Shown: positions 1-5,421 of the stretch, one piece after another
Layout: each line of letters starts with the position of its first letter
Position numbering within the stretch: the stretch's first letter is position 1
DNA from: Alphaproteobacteria bacterium
Lineage (GTDB): Bacteria > Pseudomonadota > Alphaproteobacteria > Micropepsales > Micropepsaceae
Length of the DNA: 5,421 nt
Assembly (NCBI GenBank): GCA_947373775.1
Contig: CANBZE010000162.1
Location: forward strand, 1 to 5,421
Direction: 5' to 3'
Notes under the pieces: generated by a model
Database searches by the model: none
What the model saw: the letters and a program-made list of their open reading frames with translations, nothing else
Told to the model about the DNA's origin: nothing
Translations under genes and position numbers: made by a program

Positions 1-1113
1 GTGCTGTTCGAGGCCGGGCTGATCCCGATGTTCCTGATCATCGGCATCTGGGGCGGCAAGCGGCGCGTCTATGCCAGCTTCAAGTTCTTCCTCTACACCT
101 TTGTCGGTTCGGTGCTGATGCTGCTCGCGATCATGAGCATGTACTGGTACGCCGGCACCACCGACATCGCCGTGCTGCTGAACGGGGTGCATTTCCCCAA
201 GGCGATGCAGACCTGGCTGTGGCTGGCCTTCTTCGCCAGCTTCGCGGTCAAGATGCCGATGTGGCCGGTTCATACCTGGCTGCCCGACGCGCATGTCGAA
301 GCGCCCACCGCCGGTTCGGTGATCCTGGCCGCCATCCTGCTCAAGATGGGTGGTTACGGCTTCCTGCGCTTCTCGCTGCCGATGTTTCCGTCAGCGACCG
401 AGATGTTCGCACCGCTGGTTTTCACCCTGTCCATCGTGGCCATCATCTACACCTCGCTGGTGGCGCTGGCGCAGGAGGACATGAAGAAGCTGATCGCTTA
501 TTCCTCGGTGGCGCATATGGGCTTCGTCACCATGGGCATCTTCACCCTGACGCATCAGGGCGTGGAAGGCGGCATCTTCCAGATGCTGAGCCATGGCGTG
601 GTGTCGGGCGCGCTGTTCCTCTGTGTTGGCGTCGTCTATGACCGCATGCACACCCGCGAAATCGCCGCCTATGGTGGGCTGGTCAACCGCATGCCGCTCT
701 ACGCCGCCTGCTTCATGGTCTTTACATTGGCCAATGTCGGCATGCCGGGCACCTCGGGCTTTATCGGCGAGTTTCTGACCATGCTGGGCGCCTATGCGCA
801 CAACAGCTGGCTGGCGATCTTCTCGGCCACCGGCGTGATCCTGTCGGCGGCCTATGCGCTGTTCCTGTATCGCCGCATCATCTTCGGATCGCTGGTCAAG
901 CCCAGCCTGCAGACCATTCAGGACCTGAGCGCGCGCGAGATCGCACTGCTGGCGCCGCTGGTGGTGATCACCATCGTGCTGGGCTTCTATCCCAAGCCGG
1001 TGACCGACGTGACCACGCCGGCCGTGGCCAAGCTGATTGCCGACAACAAGACCGCGCTGGCGCTCGATCACGCGAAGGTCGTTGCTGAGTTGCACAAAGG
1101 AGCAGGCCGGTGA
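1..1113 (+). CDS. nuoM: NADH-quinone oxidoreductase subunit M (NuoM), 5' end missing
   Basis: Membrane subunit of respiratory complex I, one of three antiporter-like modules that move protons across the inner membrane as NADH electrons pass to quinone. The 370 visible residues are almost entirely hydrophobic helices of the proton-antiporter M family. Conserved charged residues of the proton path are present: Glu4 in [10 protein letters not shown] (equivalent to E. coli Glu144), Lys84 in [13 protein letters not shown] (Lys234), Lys115 in LLKMGGYG (Lys265) and Glu257 in GFIGEFLTM (Glu407); the [15 protein letters not shown] signature lies at 161-175. The E. coli alignment implies about 140 residues are missing upstream, so the GTG at position 1 is an internal valine codon and not the start. 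The stop TGA overlaps the nuoN start by 4 nt. nuoL would be expected just upstream, outside the window. The residue equivalences come from remembered family knowledge, not from a computed alignment. Confidence 0.97.
   Translation: MLFEAGLIPMFLIIGIWGGKRRVYASFKFFLYTFVGSVLMLLAIMSMYWYAGTTDIAVLLNGVHFPKAMQTWLWLAFFASFAVKMPMWPVHTWLPDAHVEAPTAGSVILAAILLKMGGYGFLRFSLPMFPSATEMFAPLVFTLSIVAIIYTSLVALAQEDMKKLIAYSSVAHMGFVTMGIFTLTHQGVEGGIFQMLSHGVVSGALFLCVGVVYDRMHTREIAAYGGLVNRMPLYAACFMVFTLANVGMPGTSGFIGEFLTMLGAYAHNSWLAIFSATGVILSAAYALFLYRRIIFGSLVKPSLQTIQDLSAREIALLAPLVVITIVLGFYPKPVTDVTTPAVAKLIADNKTALALDHAKVVAELHKGAGR
1096..1102 (+). promoter_or_regulatory. Ribosome binding site of nuoN
   Basis: AAAGGAG lies inside the last codons of nuoM, 7 nt before the GTG at 1110. 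It is the strongest Shine-Dalgarno match at any junction in this window. It supports the GTG start, which overlaps the nuoM stop as GTGA, and suggests NuoN is initiated independently as well as by coupling. Confidence 0.8.
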
Positions 1114-2546
1114 ACCTTCAGGCCGATCTTCTCGTTCTGCTCCCCGAACTGATCCTGGCGATCGGCGCCATGGGTCTGCTGCTGTTCGGCGCCATCACTG
1201 GCGAGAAAAGCGCGCCCGCTGTCAGTTGGGGCGCCATCGCGCTTCTGGTTGCCGCCGGCGTGGCCACCGTCATGGGCCCGGACCATGCCACCGCCTTCCA
1301 CAATGCCTTCATCGCCGACGGCTTCTCGCGCTTCGCCAAGGTGCTGATCCTGACCGGGGCGGCGCTCTCGATCCTTCTGGCGGATGAGTTCTTTTCCTCG
1401 ATCCATCTGTCGCGGTTTGAGCTGCCGGTCCTCATGCTGCTGGCCACTCTGGGCATGATGCTGATGGTATCGGCCTCCAGCTTCCTGTCGCTGTATATGG
1501 GGCTCGAACTTCAGTCCTTGGCGCTGTACGTGCTGGCGGCGTTCAACCGCGATCACCTGCGCTCCACCGAAGCCGGCCTGAAGTATTTCGTGCTGGGGGC
1601 GCTGTCGTCGGGCATGCTGCTCTACGGCATCTCGCTGATCTACGGCTTCACCGGCAGCGTCGAATTCTCCGCCATCGCCGCCGTCACCCATGCGGGCGCG
1701 CCCGGCCTGGGCATCATCTTCGGCATCGTGTTCCTGATCTCGGGGCTCGCCTTCAAGGTCAGCGCCGTGCCGTTCCACATGTGGACGCCCGACGTTTATG
1801 AAGGCGCCCCCACGCCTGTCACTGCCTATTTCGCCACCGCCGCCAAGGTCGCGGCGCTGTGCCTGTTCCTGCGCGCCATCCTGACCCCGTTCCCCGACCT
1901 GATCCACCAGTGGCGCCAGATCATTGTCTTCATCTCGGTGCTGTCGATGGCGCTGGGCGCGTTTGCCGCCATCGGCCAAACCAACATCAAGCGCCTGATG
2001 GCCTACAGCTCCATCGGTCACATGGGCTATGCGCTGCTGGGCCTGGCGGCCGGCACCTCGCTGGGCGCGCGCGGCGTGCTGATCTATCTGGCGATCTACG
2101 TCTTCACCAACCTGGGCACCTTCGCCTGCATCCAGGCGATGAAGCGGAACGGCAAGGCAGTCGAGAACATCTCCGACCTGGCCGGGCTGGCGCGCACCGA
2201 CACCAAGCTGGCGGTGATCTTCTCCATGCTGTTCCTCAGCCTGGCGGGCCTGCCGCCACTGGCCGGCTTCTTCGGAAAATTCTACGTCTTCCTTGCCGCC
2301 ATCCAGGCCGGGCTTTTGATCCCCGCCGTGCTGGGCGTGCTCGCCAGCACCGTGGGCCTGGTCTACTACCTCAAGGTGGTGAAGGTGATGTTCTTCGACG
2401 AACCGGCGCCGGCGTTTGATCCTGTCACCGGCATCGGCTCCAGGGCCATCATGCTGCTGTCCGGTGTGGTCGCGCTGCTGTTCATCTTCGCCGCCTCGCC
2501 GGTGATCACTGCCGCCGATGCCGCGGCCAAGGCGCTGCTTCCTTGA
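1110..2546 (+). CDS. nuoN: NADH-quinone oxidoreductase subunit N (NuoN)
   Basis: Antiporter-like proton-pumping subunit of complex I in the inner membrane, normally encoded last in the nuo operon. At 478 residues it is full length for the family (E. coli is about 485). It is a chain of hydrophobic helices with the proton-antiporter M domain from about residue 125 to 420. The functionally important charged residues are all in place: Glu133 in [10 protein letters not shown], Lys158 in AGLKYFVLG, Lys216 and His223 in [19 protein letters not shown], Lys246 in ATAAKVAAL, Lys294 in [16 protein letters not shown] and Lys390 in GFFGKFYVF. These match E. coli Glu133, Lys158, Lys217, His224, Lys247, Lys295 and Lys395 within a few positions. 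The GTG start is chosen for its good ribosome site and 4-nt overlap with nuoM; the protein begins [14 protein letters not shown], as is common in alphaproteobacteria. The TGA stop overlaps the TTG start of birA. Confidence 0.98.
   Translation: MNLQADLLVLLPELILAIGAMGLLLFGAITGEKSAPAVSWGAIALLVAAGVATVMGPDHATAFHNAFIADGFSRFAKVLILTGAALSILLADEFFSSIHLSRFELPVLMLLATLGMMLMVSASSFLSLYMGLELQSLALYVLAAFNRDHLRSTEAGLKYFVLGALSSGMLLYGISLIYGFTGSVEFSAIAAVTHAGAPGLGIIFGIVFLISGLAFKVSAVPFHMWTPDVYEGAPTPVTAYFATAAKVAALCLFLRAILTPFPDLIHQWRQIIVFISVLSMALGAFAAIGQTNIKRLMAYSSIGHMGYALLGLAAGTSLGARGVLIYLAIYVFTNLGTFACIQAMKRNGKAVENISDLAGLARTDTKLAVIFSMLFLSLAGLPPLAGFFGKFYVFLAAIQAGLLIPAVLGVLASTVGLVYYLKVVKVMFFDEPAPAFDPVTGIGSRAIMLLSGVVALLFIFAASPVITAADAAAKALLP
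2529..2532 (+). promoter_or_regulatory. Weak ribosome binding site of birA
   Basis: AAGG inside the end of nuoN, 10 nt before the TTG at 2543. The short match and long spacing suggest weak independent initiation, so BirA synthesis probably depends on ribosomes finishing nuoN. Confidence 0.4.
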
Positions 2547-3262
2547 GTGTTTGGCCCCAGGGCTACCAAAAAATCCGGCACGACGAACTGGATTCCACCA
2601 ACAGCGAGGCGCAGCGCCTTGCTGGGTCTGGCGAAGCGGGGCCGGTGTGGATCATCGCCGACCGCCAGACCGCCGGCCGTGGCCGCCGTGGCCGGGTCTG
2701 GTCCACCGATACCGGTAATCTTGCCACCACCCTGTTGCTGCGCCCCGATGCGCCGCCTGCCATTGTTGGACAATTGTCCTTCGTCGCCGCGCTGGCGGCG
2801 GCCGAAATGGCGACGCATTTCGCTCCCAAAGTCGCGATCACCGTCAAATGGCCCAATGACGTGCTGGCCGAGGGCAAGAAGTTGGCGGGCCTGCTGCTGG
2901 AAGCGGGTCCGGGCTGGCTGGCGGTCGGCATCGGCGTCAATCTCGCCAGTGCGCCCGAAGGCACCGAAACTCCCGCCACGTCCCTGGCGCAACTGGGCAT
3001 TGCGCCGCCGTCATCTGACGAGGCTCTCACCGTCCTCGCCGCGCGCTTCGCCCATTGGTATGATGCCTGGATGAATGAGGGGTTTGAGACCATACGCGCC
3101 GCCTGGCTGGCGCGGGCCGGGGGGCTGGGCGGGCCCATCCGCGCGCGGCTGCCCCATGAGACCCGCCAGGGCGTGTTCGAAGGCATCGATGCCTCCGGCG
3201 CGCTGCTGCTGAACGAACAGGGCCAGGTGCGCGCCATCGCGGCGGGCGAGGTGTTTTTCTGA
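2543..3262 (+). CDS. birA: Biotin--[acetyl-CoA-carboxylase] ligase, single-function (no DNA-binding domain)
   Basis: Cytoplasmic enzyme that activates biotin with ATP to biotinyl-5'-AMP and transfers it to a lysine of biotin carrier proteins such as AccB. Its 239 residues begin directly with the catalytic domain (DSTN at 17-20), so the winged-helix repressor domain of the 321-residue E. coli BirA is absent and it should not repress biotin genes. Visible motifs are GRGRRGRVW at 45-53 (biotinyl-AMP loop), KWPNDVL at 102-108, KLAGLLLE at 113-120 with the ligand-contacting lysine at 113 (E. coli Lys183), and VGIGVNL at 128-134. A small SH3-like C-terminal domain spans about 198-239, ending GEVFF. 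The start is TTG, overlapping the nuoN stop as TTGA. The first in-frame ATG is codon 89, past the active-site loop, and no other start codon precedes the motifs closely, so TTG is the only reasonable choice. The neighbouring coaX is a common partner; the two are fused in some betaproteobacteria such as Neisseria. Confidence 0.96.
   Translation: MSVWPQGYQKIRHDELDSTNSEAQRLAGSGEAGPVWIIADRQTAGRGRRGRVWSTDTGNLATTLLLRPDAPPAIVGQLSFVAALAAAEMATHFAPKVAITVKWPNDVLAEGKKLAGLLLEAGPGWLAVGIGVNLASAPEGTETPATSLAQLGIAPPSSDEALTVLAARFAHWYDAWMNEGFETIRAAWLARAGGLGGPIRARLPHETRQGVFEGIDASGALLLNEQGQVRAIAAGEVFF
3248..3251 (+). promoter_or_regulatory. Probable ribosome binding site of coaX
   Basis: GAGG within the last codons of birA, 10 nt before the ATG at 3262. 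It is a modest match; the 1-nt stop/start overlap (TGATG) makes re-initiation by ribosomes ending birA likely. Confidence 0.4.
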
Positions 3263-4047
3263 TGCTGCTCGCCATCGACGCCGGCAATACCAACATCGTC
3301 TTTGCGCTCTATGAGGGCGAAAAGATGCGCGCCCAATGGCGGGCGGTGACGCAGGTCAGCCGCACCGCCGACGAATATGCCGTGTGGTTGAGCCAGCTTT
3401 TGGCACTGGAGGGCCTGTCCTTCGCTGATCTCGACGCCGCCATCATCGCCACCGTGGTGCCGGCCGTGCTGTTCGACTTGCGCGACATGTGCCGCAAATA
3501 TCTCAAGACCGAGCCGCTGCGGGTGGGCGATCCCGCGCTGGATTTGGGCCCCAAGCCCAATGTGGACCATCCCGAAACCGTGGGCGCCGACCGGCTGTGC
3601 AACACCGTGGCGGCCCATGCCAGCTACAAGGGCGCGGTGATCGTTGTGGATTTCGGCACCGCGACCAATTTCGACATCGTCTCCGCGGACGGCGCCTTTG
3701 ACGGCAGCGTCATCGCGCCGGGCGCCAATCTCTCCATTGAGGCGCTGCACCAGGCCGCCGCCCTGCTGCCGCGCGTCGCCATCAGCCGCGCCCACAAGGT
3801 GATCGGCCGCGACACCGCCTCCAGCATGCAGTCCGGCGTCTATTGGGGCTATGTCGGCCTGATCACCGGCCTGATCAACGGCATCAAGGCCGAGTACGGC
3901 AAGCCCATGACGGTGGTGGCGACCGGCGGGCTGTCGCATCTGTTCCGGCCCGACATTCCGGCCATCGAGCATGTCGATCCCGACCTCACCATGCGCGGGC
4001 TGATGCTGATCCATGCCCGCAACGCCCATAAGGCGAACAAGGCGTAA
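3262..4047 (+). CDS. coaX: Type III pantothenate kinase (CoaX)
   Basis: Cytoplasmic enzyme that phosphorylates pantothenate with ATP, the first step of coenzyme A synthesis; type III enzymes need a monovalent cation and are not feedback-inhibited by CoA. The 261 residues are the usual length, with the ASKHA-kinase fold. Motifs in order: phosphate loop DAGNTN at 6-11, TADEY at 35-39, ATVVP at 63-67, catalytic GADR at 108-111 with Asp110 the general base, DFGTAT at 130-135 (cation and phosphate site), APG at 152-154, SGVYWGY at 191-197, and ATGGLS at 220-225. Two positions look unusual: Ser149 where a second glycine is common (FDGSVIAPG), and Thr202 in GLITGLI where the family commonly has glutamate. 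The core catalytic residues are intact, so I expect it to be active. Members are sometimes labelled Baf (Bvg accessory factor). The ATG overlaps the birA stop by 1 nt, and the TAA stop overlaps the next ATG by 1 nt. Confidence 0.97.
   Translation: MLLAIDAGNTNIVFALYEGEKMRAQWRAVTQVSRTADEYAVWLSQLLALEGLSFADLDAAIIATVVPAVLFDLRDMCRKYLKTEPLRVGDPALDLGPKPNVDHPETVGADRLCNTVAAHASYKGAVIVVDFGTATNFDIVSADGAFDGSVIAPGANLSIEALHQAAALLPRVAISRAHKVIGRDTASSMQSGVYWGYVGLITGLINGIKAEYGKPMTVVATGGLSHLFRPDIPAIEHVDPDLTMRGLMLIHARNAHKANKA
4039..4042 (+). promoter_or_regulatory. Possible ribosome binding site of rnj
   Basis: AAGG at the end of coaX. It sits 4 nt before the ATG at 4047 and 10 nt before a second in-frame ATG at 4053, so it does not firmly decide between the two starts. 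The spacing to 4047 is too short to be ideal, whereas the TAATG overlap favours coupled initiation at 4047. Confidence 0.3.
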
Positions 4048-5421
4048 TGGACATGATTTCGCAAGACGAACTGGTCTTCCTGCCCCTGGGCGGGTCGGGC
4101 GAGATCGGCATGAACTTCAATGCCTATGGCTTCGGGCCGGAGAATAACCGGCAATGGATCATCGTCGATTGCGGCGTGCTGTTCGGGCGCGAAGGCAACA
4201 CCCCGGGTGTCGACCTCATCATGCCCGACATCCGCTACCTGGCCGAGCGCAAGGCCAATGTGCTGGCCATCATCGCCACCCATGCCCATGAAGACCATAT
4301 CGGCGCCATCGCGCCGTTGTGGCCGTCGCTGCGCTGTCCCATCTATGCCACGCCTTTCACCGCCCGGCTGATCACCGGCAAGCTGGAAGAGGCGGGCCTG
4401 GCGGGCAAAATCCATGTCCATGAAGTGCCGGTGGGCGGCAAGCTCAAGCTGGGGCCGTTCGAGCTGGATTTCATTTCCATCACCCATTCCATCCTGGAAC
4501 CCAACCTGCTGGCGATCCGCACGCCGCTGGGCGTGGTGGCCCATACCGGCGACTGGAAGATCGACCCCGATCCCATGCTGGGCGAGGCGACCGACACCGC
4601 CGCGCTGGAAAAGCTGGGTGATGAAGGTGTCTTGGCGCTGGTGTGCGATTCCACCAATGCGCTGGTGGCCGGCAGCTCGGGTTCCGAGGCCAAGGTGCGC
4701 GAAAGCCTGACCGCACTGATCGGCACCCTCAAGGGCCGGGTGGCGGTGACGGGCTTTGCCTCCAACGTGGCGCGGCTGGATACGGTGGCGCAGGCCGCCA
4801 AGGCGCATGGCCGCCGCGTCGCGCTGGTCGGCCGCTCGATGCAGAAGATGGTGTCCGCCGCGCGCGAGACCGGATACCTGAAAGATTTTCCCACCATCCT
4901 GGACGAGACCGAGGTCGCCGACATGCCGGCGCACAAGGTGCTGTATCTGTGCACCGGCAGCCAGGGCGAGCCGCGCGCCGCGCTGGCGCGCATCGCCAGC
5001 AACAAGCATCCCCATGTGAGCTTAAGCGAAGGCGATGCGGTGATCTTTTCCAGCCGCGTCATTCCCGGCAACGAACTGGCCATCGCCGAGATCCAGAACC
5101 AGCTGGCGGCGCGCGGCATTGCCCTGCTGACGGCCGAGGATCATTTCGTCCATGTCTCCGGCCATCCCTGCCGCGACGAGCTGACCCAGATGTATCGCTG
5201 GATCCGCCCCCAGCTGGCGCTGCCGGTGCATGGCGAGATGCGCCACCAAGTCAGCCACGCCAGGCTGGCGCGCGAGCTGCAGGTGCCGGAAGCTTTGGTG
5301 CCCTCCAACGGCCAGCTTTACCGCCTGGCGCCGGGCCCCGCCGAACTGATCGACGAAGTGCCCTCGGGCCGCATCTTCCTGGATGGACGGGGGCTGGTGG
5401 CGGAAGGCGAGGGCCTGACCA
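4047..5421 (+). CDS. rnj: Ribonuclease J, 3' end beyond the window
   Basis: Zinc-dependent RNase of the metallo-beta-lactamase/beta-CASP family, acting in mRNA turnover and rRNA/5'-end processing by endonuclease and 5'-3' exonuclease activity. The frame is open from ATG 4047 to the edge: 458 codons plus one base, of about 555 expected. It begins MDMISQDELVFLPLGGSGEIG. Visible motifs are HAHEDH at 79-84 (metal ligands His79, His81, Asp83, His84), THSILEP from 146 with His147, HTGDWKID at 166-173 with Asp169, and CDSTNA at 200-205. The beta-CASP insert spans about 215-365 and contains LCTGSQGEP (TGSQGE at 303-308). HVSGH follows at 369-373, then PVHGEMRH with the metal ligand His395. The whole catalytic set is therefore present; the missing part is the small C-terminal domain used for dimer formation. 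The second ATG (codon 3) is an alternative start. The gene overlaps coaX by 1 nt, as part of the same probable transcript. Confidence 0.96.
   Translation, partial: MDMISQDELVFLPLGGSGEIGMNFNAYGFGPENNRQWIIVDCGVLFGREGNTPGVDLIMPDIRYLAERKANVLAIIATHAHEDHIGAIAPLWPSLRCPIYATPFTARLITGKLEEAGLAGKIHVHEVPVGGKLKLGPFELDFISITHSILEPNLLAIRTPLGVVAHTGDWKIDPDPMLGEATDTAALEKLGDEGVLALVCDSTNALVAGSSGSEAKVRESLTALIGTLKGRVAVTGFASNVARLDTVAQAAKAHGRRVALVGRSMQKMVSAARETGYLKDFPTILDETEVADMPAHKVLYLCTGSQGEPRAALARIASNKHPHVSLSEGDAVIFSSRVIPGNELAIAEIQNQLAARGIALLTAEDHFVHVSGHPCRDELTQMYRWIRPQLALPVHGEMRHQVSHARLARELQVPEALVPSNGQLYRLAPGPAELIDEVPSGRIFLDGRGLVAEGEGLT

Noticed and set aside
1..3. GTG at the left edge as the start of nuoM
   Set aside because: Residue 4 aligns with Glu144 of E. 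coli NuoM, so this is the middle of the protein and the gene is cut by the window edge.
1068..2021. A 317-codon reverse-strand open frame opposite nuoN
   Set aside because: Its product is a His, Gln, Asp, Arg and Gly-rich string without domains, as expected from reading a membrane-protein gene backwards in GC-rich DNA.
2768..2779. Perfect 12-bp palindrome GGACAATTGTCC inside birA, with an AT core in GC-rich DNA
   Set aside because: About one perfect 12-bp palindrome is expected by chance in 5.4 kb. It encodes part of the normal BirA sequence (residues 75-79) and is not near a start or junction, so an operator role is unsupported.
2547..3074. GTG-started 175-codon frame overlapping birA
   Set aside because: It is in a different frame from the conserved biotin-ligase motifs and gives a Pro, Arg, Ser and Trp-rich shadow protein.
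2563..4029. A 488-codon reverse-strand open frame opposite birA and coaX
   Set aside because: The opposite strand carries two clear conserved enzymes across the whole span. The predicted protein is low-complexity, rich in Gly, Ala, Arg, His, Asp and Gln, typical of antisense frames in GC-rich DNA, and has no recognisable domain.
4120..4710. Short + strand frames of 83 and 98 codons in the rnj region
   Set aside because: Both lie inside the continuous RNase J frame, which carries all expected catalytic motifs, and are out of frame with it.
3849..5119. Reverse-strand open frames of 388 and 258 codons opposite coaX and rnj
   Set aside because: They lie opposite the highly conserved RNase J and CoaX coding frames and overlap each other. 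Their composition looks like a codon-bias shadow.

Overview
The window is a gap-free stretch of chromosomal housekeeping genes, all on the + strand: 3' part of nuoM, complete nuoN, complete birA, complete coaX, and the 5' part of a ribonuclease J gene that runs off the right edge. The DNA is GC-rich (roughly two thirds G+C by eye) with strong G/C third-position bias. The order nuoM-nuoN-birA-coaX-rnj, the protein sequences, and the scarcity of the CcrM methylation site GANTC (two copies found by eye) all point to an alphaproteobacterium. I cannot name the genus.

Layout: 1-1113 is the C-terminal ~370 residues of NuoM; 1110-2546 is NuoN; 2543-3262 is a short, single-function biotin-protein ligase that starts with TTG; 3262-4047 is type III pantothenate kinase; 4047 to the window end is the metallo-beta-lactamase/beta-CASP core of RNase J, which stays open for 458 codons to the edge. 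Every junction overlaps (4, 4, 1 and 1 nt), so there is no intergenic DNA, no room for an ordinary intergenic promoter or terminator, and translational coupling is likely throughout.

Functionally, NuoM and NuoN are two of the three antiporter-like proton-pumping membrane subunits of respiratory complex I. BirA loads biotin onto carboxylase carrier proteins and CoaX makes the first committed intermediate of coenzyme A, so both feed acyl-CoA metabolism. RNase J is an mRNA/rRNA processing nuclease. The arrangement ties respiration, cofactor supply and RNA turnover into one probable transcript. I see no mobile element, RNA gene, CRISPR array, phage gene or defence system, and nothing that amounts to an undescribed system. 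The long reverse-strand open frames are best explained as shadows of the GC-rich codon pattern.
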